DNA from: Bacteroidia bacterium | GTDB lineage: Bacteria; Bacteroidota; Bacteroidia; Flavobacteriales; Flavobacteriaceae | Assembly (NCBI GenBank): GCA_030430535.1 | Contig: JAUIKY010000014.1 | Location: forward strand, 1 to 64,000 | Reading direction: 5' to 3' | DNA: 64,000 nucleotides | In this document: in pieces, positions 24,744 through 32,861 of the stretch | Layout of the letters: every line of letters begins with the position of its first letter | How positions within the stretch are numbered: position 1 is the stretch's first letter | Notes under the pieces: generated by a model | Database searches by the model: none | What the model was told of the DNA's origin: nothing | The model's input: only the letters and a program-made list of their open reading frames with translations | Made by a program: the position numbers and the translations under genes

Positions 24744-26618
24744 ATGAATTTACTTTCCAAAAAACACTCCATTCTGCTGACGTTAACTTTTACCCTATTT
24801 TCAGCTTTTGCCCAAGAAAAGGCCAAACCCGTTTTTGCAGATGGCGAAGCCCAGATTGTTGAGGCTTTTAACACCCCCGAAAAATGGATCCGACATGATT
24901 TATTTGTAGAAACCACTTTTGATACCGATGGAGATGGTAAGCTAGACCGTATGCATGTTGATGTAACCAGACCTTACCAAACCGAAACCGAAGGTTTAAA
25001 ATTGCCCGTAATTTATGAGTCCAGCCCATATTATGCAGGTGTTGCCCCAGAGGTTGATGGCGTGTATTGGGATGTAAAACACGAGTTGGGAGAACAAGCA
25101 AAAGAACGCGTTCATCCAGAAGTTATCCGCCTTGGTGAGCGCCCCATAATTTCAAATTCACAAATCAAAACTTGGGTTCCCCGCGGTTATATTGTTGTTC
25201 ACTCTTCTTCCCCTGGAACGGGACTTTCGCAAGGTTCTCCAACAGTAGGAGGCGACAACGAATCCCTAGCTCCAAAAGCTGTAATCGATTGGTTGAACGG
25301 CCGAGCCAAAGGATACACCGAGCCGTATGGAAACGAAGAAGTAAAAGCCTATTGGACCACCGGAAAAGTAGGAATGACGGGCACGTCGTACAATGGTACG
25401 CTCCCCTTAGCCGCAGCAACTACAGGCGTTGACGATTTGGAAGTTATTATTCCAGTAGCACCGAACACCTCGTATTACCACTATTACCGTTCTAACGGAT
25501 TAGTGCGCTCTCCATGGGGTTATCTAGGCGAAGATATTGATGTTCTGTACGACTACATACATAGTGGTGGCGAGGAGGTTTTAGCAACGAATACACCTAT
25601 TAACGATGCGAACACCTCTGAAAAAATAACTAAAAGAGCTTACAGCAATAAAATAATACGTGATACCGAAATGAAAAACGGTATGGATCGAGCTACAGGC
25701 GATTACAATGCATTTTGGGCTGGTCGGGATTATCTGAACGATATGGCCCCTATGAAAGCAGCTATGTTGATGTCTCACGGTTTTAACGACTGGAATGTCA
25801 TGCCAGAGCACAGCTACCGCATCTACAAAAAAGCCAAAGAAATGGGGTTGGAAACGGCTATTTATTACCATCAGTTTGGTCATGGTGGCCCACCGCCAAT
25901 CAACATGATGAATAAATGGTTTACACACTATTTGTTCGGGATTGACAATGGGATTGAAAACGAACCCAACAAAGCATGGATTGTTCGTGAAGGCGACAAC
26001 ATAGAAACCCCAACACCCTATAAAGACTATCCAAACCCAGAAGCCAAAAATGTAACTTTTTACCTTTCGTCCGGTGCTCCAAAAACTGGTGGATTAACCA
26101 TTTCAAAACAGACAAAACAAGGAATAGAAACCTTAGTGGACAACTATTCGTTTAGCGGCGAGGCGCTAGCGCAAGCAGAAATCACCAATCACAGGTTGCT
26201 TTATGTTACGCCAAAACTCACCAAAGACCTCCATATTTCGGGCGTACCGAAAATAACCGTAAAAGTGGCAAGCAATAAACCTGCGGCAAATTTATCGGTG
26301 TGGTTGGTTTCATTGCCTTGGAATTCTGGCCGAATGACAAAAATTACGGACAATATTATCACTCGAGGATGGGCGGATATCCAAAACTACAAATCCTTAA
26401 CCAAAAGCGAACCCTTGAAACCCGGTAAATTCTATGAAATCACTTTTGATTTACAACCCGACGACCAAGTGATAAAAGCAGGACAGCAAATCGGTTTAAT
26501 GATTTTTTCTAGCGACAAGGATTTTACCCTTCACCCAAATCCAGGTACTGAACTAACTTTGGATCTAGATGGCACCAGCCTAAACTTACCTATTGTTGGT
26601 GGATTAGAAAAATTTTAA
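24744..26618 (+). CDS. CocE/NonD or Xaa-Pro dipeptidyl-peptidase (S15) family hydrolase, secreted
   Basis: 624 aa with a signal peptide ending near FSAFAQ. The alpha/beta-hydrolase core starts DLFVETTFDTDGDGKLDRMHVDV; the oxyanion region is VIYESSPYYAG; the nucleophile elbow is GMTGTSYNG (Ser at about 214); a later Asp lies in MLMSHGFNDWNV and the His in YYHQFGHGG. The C-terminal jelly-roll domain (about 430-620) is that of X-Pro dipeptidyl-peptidases. Length and order fit peptidase family S15, which removes X-Pro dipeptides, or an acyl-ester hydrolase of the same fold. Probably periplasmic. Confidence 0.88.
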   Translation: MNLLSKKHSILLTLTFTLFSAFAQEKAKPVFADGEAQIVEAFNTPEKWIRHDLFVETTFDTDGDGKLDRMHVDVTRPYQTETEGLKLPVIYESSPYYAGVAPEVDGVYWDVKHELGEQAKERVHPEVIRLGERPIISNSQIKTWVPRGYIVVHSSSPGTGLSQGSPTVGGDNESLAPKAVIDWLNGRAKGYTEPYGNEEVKAYWTTGKVGMTGTSYNGTLPLAAATTGVDDLEVIIPVAPNTSYYHYYRSNGLVRSPWGYLGEDIDVLYDYIHSGGEEVLATNTPINDANTSEKITKRAYSNKIIRDTEMKNGMDRATGDYNAFWAGRDYLNDMAPMKAAMLMSHGFNDWNVMPEHSYRIYKKAKEMGLETAIYYHQFGHGGPPPINMMNKWFTHYLFGIDNGIENEPNKAWIVREGDNIETPTPYKDYPNPEAKNVTFYLSSGAPKTGGLTISKQTKQGIETLVDNYSFSGEALAQAEITNHRLLYVTPKLTKDLHISGVPKITVKVASNKPAANLSVWLVSLPWNSGRMTKITDNIITRGWADIQNYKSLTKSEPLKPGKFYEITFDLQPDDQVIKAGQQIGLMIFSSDKDFTLHPNPGTELTLDLDGTSLNLPIVGGLEKF

Positions 26619-26632
26619 CGGCAAACAGTTCC

Positions 26633-27172
26633 ATGGGAAAACAACTTCCAGAAATTACGCCCGAACTTCAAAAATTCATTAAAAAGCAACATATCTTTTT
26701 TGTGGGCACAGCGGCTACCGATGGCCGAGTAAATGTATCTCCAAAAGGTTATGATTCGTTGCGTGTGTTGGGTCCGAATAAACTGGTGTGGCTCAATTTA
26801 ACAGGAAGCGGTAACGAAACGGCGGCACACCTTTTAAAGAACCACCGCATGACCATTATGTTCTGCGCTTTTGAAGGCAAACCACTTATTTTAAGGCTTT
26901 ACGGACAGGCTAAAATTTATCATGAAGCGGATGCCGAATTTCAACAACATATTAACTTGTTTGAAGAAAATACGGGCTCTAGGCAAATTATCGTGATGGA
27001 TATTGATTTAGTGCAAACCTCCTGCGGGTATTCCATTCCGTTTATGGACTACAAAGAAGAACGCGAACAGCTAAACGCGTGGAGCACCAAACAGGGCAGG
27101 GAAAAAATAAAAACCTACCAACAGGAAAAAAATGCAAAAAGTATTGATGGGTTTGAAACGGAGATTCGTTAA
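26633..27172 (+). CDS. pyridoxamine 5'-phosphate oxidase-like FMN-binding protein
   Basis: 179 aa. The split-barrel start is visible (FIKKQHIFFVGTAATDGRVNVSPKG), followed by WLNLTGSGNETAAHLLKN and RMTIMFCAFEGKPLILRLYGQAKIY. This subgroup is annotated as PNPOx family and is common in flavobacteria; most members reduce or bind flavin or F420-like cofactors, and the substrate is unknown. It starts 14 bases after the hydrolase gene, likely one transcript. Converges with the lipoprotein gene ending at 27209. Confidence 0.85.
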   Translation: MGKQLPEITPELQKFIKKQHIFFVGTAATDGRVNVSPKGYDSLRVLGPNKLVWLNLTGSGNETAAHLLKNHRMTIMFCAFEGKPLILRLYGQAKIYHEADAEFQQHINLFEENTGSRQIIVMDIDLVQTSCGYSIPFMDYKEEREQLNAWSTKQGREKIKTYQQEKNAKSIDGFETEIR

Positions 27173-27208
27173 AGGGGGGGTAACCTTGAACTTAGTTTTT
27201 TACCTCTA

Positions 27209-27904
27209 CTACTTTGTATTGTCAATTAGCCAAGCTGGTTTTAACTCTTTCGATTTAGCCAGCTCTTTTTTCAATTTTTCCCTTTCAAAATCAAATTCTG
27301 AATATTCAGATCTTTCATATAACAAGTTATAAGCAGATTGATTGAACCCGTAATTTTTTAAAGTGTAAAAATCAAATTCTGCTTTTTCTGAATTTAGATT
27401 ATTGTTATCAAATTCAATTTTTAACAATTCGACCAAGGTATCATTTACAAACTGAGGTTCATACTTTAGCTCACTATCATTTAATCTTGTTGAGTTTAAT
27501 TCTTTTATAATTTCGAAAACAATGGAGTCATTATCCTCAAGCTTTCTCCGTTTCCAAAATTCAAAATAATATTTAGATTGAGTTTCTGGCTTATTGTAAG
27601 TAAGCTGCAAGCTATCTATTAATTCCCAAAAATTCCTTTTGATGTAAATATTTTGTACCAGAAATTCTTTTTCACTTTTAAAAATTAGCTTGTTCAACTT
27701 GCTATAACCAATTTTTTTAAATGACTCATGAATCATTTTTAAATTTTCAGGTTTTCTTACCCAAACATTTTTGGTCCAGTCAGAATTTCTTAAATCAAAA
27801 AATGAAGTTTGATTTTCAAAATAATATTCCCTTTCTTGTTTGTTTTGGTCATTACAGCAAAAAAGGAGCGTAAATAGAACACCTAAAATCAAAGTTTTTT
27901 TCAT
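27209..27904 (-). CDS. unknown lipoprotein
   Basis: 231 aa from the ATG at 27904, chosen because it starts a signal peptide with a Cys pair (MKKTLILGVLFTLLFCCND). The mature part is charged and rich in Asn, Glu, Lys and Phe, with several YFEF/YYFE stretches and a helical C-terminus (FDFEREKLKKELAKSKELK). I recognise no family. It uses more AT-rich codons than its neighbours (frequent AAA, TTT, AAT), which may mark transfer or weak selection. It begins 25 bases after the pcm stop. Confidence 0.65.
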   Translation of the reverse strand: MKKTLILGVLFTLLFCCNDQNKQEREYYFENQTSFFDLRNSDWTKNVWVRKPENLKMIHESFKKIGYSKLNKLIFKSEKEFLVQNIYIKRNFWELIDSLQLTYNKPETQSKYYFEFWKRRKLEDNDSIVFEIIKELNSTRLNDSELKYEPQFVNDTLVELLKIEFDNNNLNSEKAEFDFYTLKNYGFNQSAYNLLYERSEYSEFDFEREKLKKELAKSKELKPAWLIDNTK

Positions 27905-27929
27905 TTGGAAACGTAAAATAAATAACACC

Positions 27930-28571
27930 CTAATTCTTATCCTCCAAAAGCGGCACAAACCTAAACGCGCCAAACTCCTCTTTATCGAATTCCTTTGGTC
28001 CTTTGCGGGTAAACATGGTCATTTCCTGCACATCGTCGCCTACGGGAATCACCAATCGGCCACCAATTTTCAGCTGGCTCAATAACGGTTTCGGCACATA
28101 AGGGGCTCCTGCAGTAACCAAAATACCATCAAAAGGCGCTTCTTCTTTCAGCCCGATATAACCATCACCAAAAATGAGTTTTTTGGCCCGGTAACCCAAT
28201 TTGGGCAAAAACTTACTGGTTTTTTTAAACAGTTCGTTTTGGCGTTCAATACTATAAACCCTAGCGCCCATTTCGCACAGCACAGCCGTTTGGTAACCGC
28301 TACCCGTGCCAATTTCTAAAATTTTATCACCCTTTTTTATTTGGAGCAATTCCGTTTGGAACGCCACCGTATAGGGTTGCGAAATGGTTTGATCGGCTGC
28401 AATCGGGAAGGCTTTATCCACATAAGCATAATGCAAAAAGCCCGAGTCCATAAACAAATGCCGGGGTATGTTGTTAATGGCATTTAAAACGGCTTTATCA
28501 ACTATACCTTTGTGCTTTAACTCGTTAACCAATTGCTGGCGCAATCCCTTATGCTTAAATGTATCTTTCAA
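27930..28571 (-). CDS. pcm: protein-L-isoaspartate O-methyltransferase
   Basis: 213 aa with TTG as apparent start codon (28571). Class I methyltransferase motif I is KILEIGTGSGYQTA (about 83-96), preceded by the Pcm-specific IAADQTISQPYTVAFQTELL block (about 57-77), and followed by VYSIERQ and FDGILVTAGAPYVPKPLL. It methylates isoaspartyl residues in aged proteins using S-adenosylmethionine, the first step of their repair. First gene of a minus-strand pair with the unknown lipoprotein. Confidence 0.93.
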   Translation of the reverse strand: MKDTFKHKGLRQQLVNELKHKGIVDKAVLNAINNIPRHLFMDSGFLHYAYVDKAFPIAADQTISQPYTVAFQTELLQIKKGDKILEIGTGSGYQTAVLCEMGARVYSIERQNELFKKTSKFLPKLGYRAKKLIFGDGYIGLKEEAPFDGILVTAGAPYVPKPLLSQLKIGGRLVIPVGDDVQEMTMFTRKGPKEFDKEEFGAFRFVPLLEDKN

Positions 28572-28668
28572 TTTTGGTGGTGTTAGAATCGATAAAATTA
28601 CTCAAAACATTTTAAAGCTTAAAAGCAATTTCGGCAGAATTTAGTTTTCAGATTTTAAAAGCAAACGA

Positions 28669-28689
28669 CCTCGGACCAAGCTCACGAGG
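28669..28689. repeat. small REP-like hairpin
   Basis: CCTCG (28669-28673) and CGAGG (28685-28689) enclose an 11-base loop, followed by CTTTTG. Located in the divergent gap between pcm and the oxidoreductase gene, so it is not a terminator of either. It looks like a GC-richer extragenic hairpin in an AT-rich gap. The rest of 28572-28781 shows nothing. Confidence 0.4.
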
Positions 28690-28781
28690 CTTTTGTAAGA
28701 AAAACTATTTTCATTTGGATACAAGTATTGGAGCAATTAAATCTCGATTACCACGCTAAAAATTAAAGTGAATTCCTTAAT

Positions 28782-28807
28782 TTGACGTTTTAATTATCTT
28801 ATTTTTG
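28782..28807 (+). promoter_or_regulatory. promoter-like TTG-N15-TATTTTTG
   Basis: TTG (28782-28784) and TATTTTTG (28800-28807), 17 bases before the ATG at 28825. The -7 box is exact; the 15-base spacing is short of the usual 17-23. Confidence 0.5.
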
Positions 28808-28824
28808 TTGAAAACGTAAAAATT

Positions 28825-29784
28825 ATGCTAAAAGCAGGTGTACTTGGTGCCGGGCACTTAGGAAAAATCCATTTAAGACTCCTTAAACAATCTGATAAAT
28901 ACGAACTGGTGGGTTTTTATGATGCCGATGAAGCGCACGGCAAAAAAATAGAAGCCGAATTTGGCTACAAATTCTTCAATTCAATAGATTCACTGATTGA
29001 TGCCGTTGATATGGTAGATATTGTTACGCCTACTCTATCGCATTTTGAATGTGCCAAACAAGCCATTGCCAAGGGCAAGCACATTTTTATTGAAAAACCC
29101 ATTACCAACACTGTTGAGGAAGCCGAAGAAATCAGGCGTCTTTTGGCCCAAAACAACCTGCGCGGACAAGTGGGGCATGTTGAGCGGTTCAACCCGGCTT
29201 ATTTAGCGGTGAAAAACGACATTAAATCGCCCATGTTTATAGAGACCCACCGTTTGGCGGAATTCAACCCAAGAGGCACCGATGTTCCCGTGGTTTTGGA
29301 TTTAATGATCCATGATATCGATATTATTTTGAGTATCGTTAAGTCGAAAATCAAGCATATTTCGGCCAGTGGCGTGGCGGTAATCAGTGATACGCCCGAT
29401 ATTGCCAATGCCCGATTGGAATTTGAAAACGGCTGTGTAGCCAACCTAACGGCAAGTCGTATTTCTCTTAAAAAAATGCGGAAAGCGCGTTTCTTCCAGA
29501 AGGACGCTTATATTTCTGTGGATTTCCTCACAAAAAAATGTGAAGTGGTGAAAATGAAGGATGCCCCTGAAAATCCGGGCGATTTCGATATGATTCTCCA
29601 AAATGCCGAAGGGGTGAAAAAACAAATCTATTTTGACAACCCGGCGATACCCGAAAACAATTCTATTTTAGATGAATTGGAATCGTTTGCCGAAGCTATA
29701 AAACACAACCGTGCGCCTGAGGTTACGCTGCACGATGGTACCGAAGCGCTAAGAGTTGCCAACCAGATTATTGATAGTTTTTAG
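28825..29784 (+). CDS. Gfo/Idh/MocA family NAD(P)-dependent oxidoreductase
   Basis: 319 aa. N-terminal Rossmann domain opens LKAGVLGAGHLGKIHLRLL; the family's lysine motif is IFIEKPIT (about 91-98); the second domain has GQVGHVERFNPA and VVLDLMIHDIDIIL, giving the conserved His-Asp. Enzymes of this family oxidise or reduce sugars, inositols or amino-sugar intermediates; this subtype, next to a 3-hydroxyacyl-CoA dehydrogenase gene in flavobacteria, has no known substrate. Gap of 112 bases to the next gene. Confidence 0.88.
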   Translation: MLKAGVLGAGHLGKIHLRLLKQSDKYELVGFYDADEAHGKKIEAEFGYKFFNSIDSLIDAVDMVDIVTPTLSHFECAKQAIAKGKHIFIEKPITNTVEEAEEIRRLLAQNNLRGQVGHVERFNPAYLAVKNDIKSPMFIETHRLAEFNPRGTDVPVVLDLMIHDIDIILSIVKSKIKHISASGVAVISDTPDIANARLEFENGCVANLTASRISLKKMRKARFFQKDAYISVDFLTKKCEVVKMKDAPENPGDFDMILQNAEGVKKQIYFDNPAIPENNSILDELESFAEAIKHNRAPEVTLHDGTEALRVANQIIDSF

Positions 29785-29896
29785 GAGCGGAAGATGCAAA
29801 CTTAAAGTTGGAAGTACAAAATGGCAAGACCAAATACTTATGACCGAACACCAACTAACAACTATTCAATAACGGACTTATAAAAACACTACGCTT

Positions 29897-30784
29897 ATGA
29901 AAAACATTGCAGTTATTGGCGCAGGCACCATGGGTAATGGCATTGCACATACCTTTGCCCAAAACGGTTTTAAAGTTAACTTGATTGATGTTAGCGAAGC
30001 TTCTTTAAAACGAGGCATGGACACCATTTCTAGAAATTTGGATAGAATGGTAGCCAAAGAAAAAATTACCGAAGCCGATAAAACGGCTACATTGGCAAAC
30101 ATTTCTACGTTTACCAAAATTTTAAACGGCACACAGAAAGCCGATTTAGTGGTTGAAGCCGCTACTGAAAACCTGAATTTAAAACTCCGCATTTTTAAGG
30201 AATTGGACGAAACTTGTGACGAAAACACCATTTTGGCCACCAACACCTCGTCAATTTCCATTACGCAAATTGCTGCCGCAACCACTAAACCCGAACGTGT
30301 TATCGGGATGCATTTTATGAACCCCGTACCCATTATGGCGTTGGTTGAAGTTATCCGGGGTTACAATACTTCACATGAAGTGACCCAAACGATTATGGAA
30401 CTTTCAAAAAAATTGGGAAAAACCCCAGTTGAAGTGAACGATTACCCTGGGTTTGTAGCCAACCGAATTTTAATGCCCATGCTTAACGAAGCCATCGAAA
30501 CGCTTTACAATGGCGTGGCCGGCGTTGAAGAAATCGATACCGTAATGAAACTGGGTATGGCGCACCCCATGGGGCCTTTGCAATTGGCCGATTTTATTGG
30601 ATTGGACGTTTGCCTTTCTATTTTGAATGTGATGTACAACGGTTTTAAAAACCAAAAATACGCCCCCTGTCCCCTTTTGGTCAATATGGTAAATGCAGGT
30701 AAACTGGGCGTAAAATCGGGCGAAGGTTTTTATGATTATTCGGAAAGCAAAAAAGCGGAAAAAGTTTCTAGACAGTTTAAATAG
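29897..30784 (+). CDS. 3-hydroxybutyryl-CoA dehydrogenase
   Basis: 295 aa. NAD site IGAGTMGNGIAHTFAQNG at residues 6-23; ATNTSSISITQIA (about 114-126) carries the substrate-binding Ser; catalytic His in GMHFMNPVPIM (about 139); C-terminal dimer domain starts DYPGFVANRILMPMLNEA and includes KLGMAHPMGPLQLADFIGLD. Single-domain enzyme of the Hbd/PaaH type that interconverts (S)-3-hydroxybutyryl-CoA and acetoacetyl-CoA with NAD(P). Probably used in short-chain acyl-CoA metabolism. Confidence 0.94.
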   Translation: MKNIAVIGAGTMGNGIAHTFAQNGFKVNLIDVSEASLKRGMDTISRNLDRMVAKEKITEADKTATLANISTFTKILNGTQKADLVVEAATENLNLKLRIFKELDETCDENTILATNTSSISITQIAAATTKPERVIGMHFMNPVPIMALVEVIRGYNTSHEVTQTIMELSKKLGKTPVEVNDYPGFVANRILMPMLNEAIETLYNGVAGVEEIDTVMKLGMAHPMGPLQLADFIGLDVCLSILNVMYNGFKNQKYAPCPLLVNMVNAGKLGVKSGEGFYDYSESKKAEKVSRQFK

Positions 30785-30794
30785 TCTCCAATTG

Positions 30795-30831
30795 GCAGCA
30801 CTCAGTTCGATATCATCTAACAGAGTGCTGC
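30795..30831. repeat. 9-bp inverted repeat in the gap after the hydroxybutyryl-CoA dehydrogenase gene
   Basis: GCAGCACTC (30795-30803) pairs with GAGTGCTGC (30823-30831) across a 19-base loop. No T-run follows on the plus strand, so it is not a standard terminator. It may stabilise the upstream message. Confidence 0.55.
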
Positions 30832-30853
30832 TAACTGTTAACTAAAAAAAAGC

Positions 30854-32092
30854 ATGGCCAAAGTACTCCCCTTTAAAGCTGTAAAACCAACTCCCGATAA
30901 AGTGGCATTGGTAGCGTCGCGCTCGTACCAAAGCTATAGCCCGGCGGAAATGGAGTCTATTTTAAGCACCAATCCCTATTCGTTTTTAAACATAGTTAAC
31001 CCCAGCTACAAACACCAAAACGTTTTCAAAAAGAAAAAACGTTACACTTTGGTAAAAAACCGTTACCACGAATTTAAAAACCAAGGCATTTTAAAACAGG
31101 ACGACAAAGCTTGCTACTACATATACAAAATAAATAAAAGTAACGGGGTATCGTTTTCGGGCATTACAGCGGCGGCCAGTACCGAAGACTACAAAAACGA
31201 TGTGATAAAAAAGCATGAAGATACCATTGCACACCGCGAAAACATGTTCAAGGATTACCTAAAAACGGTGGGGTTCAATGCTGAACCCGTACTGCTAACC
31301 TACCCTGACAACAAACCAATTGCTAAAATTATTACTGCAATGCAAACAACACCCCCAGAGTTTGAATTCTTAACCGGCAATCAAGATACTCATCAACTAT
31401 GGAAAATAGAAAACGAAACCACTATAGATCAAATTTCAACTGAATTTAAAAACATAAAAGCTATTTATATTGCTGATGGTCACCACCGCTCGGCGTCGTC
31501 TTATTTATTGGCCGAAAGCTTGAAAAGCGAGAATGAAAACCATACCGGAGACGAACCCTATAATTTTTTTATGGCGTTTTTTATTGAGGAATCAGAACTT
31601 AAGGTTTATGAATTCAACCGACTGGTGAAGGATTTAAACGGACTTTCAAAAACAGCCTTTTTAGGGCAGCTAAACAAAGTCTTTAAAATAGAAAATCGAG
31701 GCATTGATGTTTTTAAGCCCACTAAAAAACACCTATTCAGCATGTACCTTGATGGCGAATTTTACGCACTATCGCTTCGCAAAAACCGTTATAATTTTCA
31801 AAATGCTTTGGATGCCTTGGATGCGCAAATACTTTTCCAAACGGTACTGAAACCTATTTTGGGCATTTCCGATTTACGGAACAATTCGCGCCTTGATTAT
31901 TTACACGGCAAAAACAGCCTGTCGGAAATTAAACTCAAAGTGGATAGCGGTGCGTTTGCTGTTGGTTTTGGTCTTTTACCCACCACCATTAAAGAAATAA
32001 AAGCCATTGCCGACCAAGGATTGACCATGCCTCCTAAAAGCACGTTTATACAGCCTAAATTAAGTAGTGGCGTAACCATTTACGAATTTTAA
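30854..32092 (+). CDS. DUF1015 family protein
   Basis: 412 aa. The family's marks are present: the N-terminal LPFKAVKPTPDKVALVASRSYQ, the FLNIVNPS block, and the highly conserved IADGHHRSASSYL at about 205-217, plus a late GISDLRNNSRLDYLHG. The function of DUF1015 proteins is not established; the His-rich ADGHHR motif suggests metal or nucleotide chemistry. Encoded between hydroxybutyryl-CoA dehydrogenase and YggS, on one strand, with a gap of about 90 bases to yggS. Confidence 0.9.
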   Translation: MAKVLPFKAVKPTPDKVALVASRSYQSYSPAEMESILSTNPYSFLNIVNPSYKHQNVFKKKKRYTLVKNRYHEFKNQGILKQDDKACYYIYKINKSNGVSFSGITAAASTEDYKNDVIKKHEDTIAHRENMFKDYLKTVGFNAEPVLLTYPDNKPIAKIITAMQTTPPEFEFLTGNQDTHQLWKIENETTIDQISTEFKNIKAIYIADGHHRSASSYLLAESLKSENENHTGDEPYNFFMAFFIEESELKVYEFNRLVKDLNGLSKTAFLGQLNKVFKIENRGIDVFKPTKKHLFSMYLDGEFYALSLRKNRYNFQNALDALDAQILFQTVLKPILGISDLRNNSRLDYLHGKNSLSEIKLKVDSGAFAVGFGLLPTTIKEIKAIADQGLTMPPKSTFIQPKLSSGVTIYEF

Positions 32093-32180
32093 GCTTTTAT
32101 AAACTTGTTACATCAACCTGTCACAGCAAAATCATCAAACAGACGAAAAATCTTAAAAATTTAAGTTATATTTAGACAAT

Positions 32181-32849
32181 ATGAGCATTAAAGACAATCT
32201 TGAAAAAATAAAATCCTCGTTGCCAAGCCACGTTACATTAGTGGCCGTTTCTAAAACGAAACCCCTAAGCGACATTATGGAAGCCTATAATGCCGGGCAG
32301 CGCGTTTTTGGCGAGAACAAAATTCAGGATATGGCCGAAAAGTATGAAGCCCTTCCCAAAGATATTGAATGGCACATGATTGGGCATGTGCAACGTAACA
32401 AAGTAAAATATATGGCACCGTTTGTGTCATTGATTCATGGAGTAGATAATTTTAAATTACTCGAGGAAATTGACAAACAGGCCAAAAAAAACAAACGTAT
32501 TATTGACTGTTTACTGCAAATAAAAATAGCTGAAGAAGATTCAAAATTTGGAATGACCTTGGATGAAGCTTTAGAGATTTTAAAATCTGGAATCTTTTCG
32601 CAACTAAAAAACATTAGGGTTACCGGGGTTATGGGCATGGCTACTTTTATCGATGATGACACCCAAATCACAAATGAATTCAATGTTTTAAAATCGGCTT
32701 TTGAAGAACTGAAAAAAATTGAAGCACCAAACTTTCAGCCCAAAACCATAAGCATGGGCATGAGTGGCGATTATCCATTAGCCATTGCATGCGGGAGTAA
32801 TATGGTTAGGATAGGAAGTAGTATTTTTGGGGAGAGAAATCAACACTAA
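32181..32849 (+). CDS. YggS-family pyridoxal-phosphate homeostasis protein
   Basis: 222 aa. Lys25 in LVAVSKTKP is the PLP-binding lysine. Other family motifs: FGENKIQDMAEKYEAL, WHMIGHVQRNK, and SMGMSGDYPLAIACGSNMVRIGSSIFGER at the C-terminus. It binds PLP without known catalysis and balances vitamin B6 and amino-acid pools. Its stop codon (32847-32849) lies in the same frame as, and only 12 bases before, the apparent start of the exonuclease gene. Confidence 0.94.
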   Translation: MSIKDNLEKIKSSLPSHVTLVAVSKTKPLSDIMEAYNAGQRVFGENKIQDMAEKYEALPKDIEWHMIGHVQRNKVKYMAPFVSLIHGVDNFKLLEEIDKQAKKNKRIIDCLLQIKIAEEDSKFGMTLDEALEILKSGIFSQLKNIRVTGVMGMATFIDDDTQITNEFNVLKSAFEELKKIEAPNFQPKTISMGMSGDYPLAIACGSNMVRIGSSIFGERNQH

Positions 32850-32861
32850 AAACCACAGATT

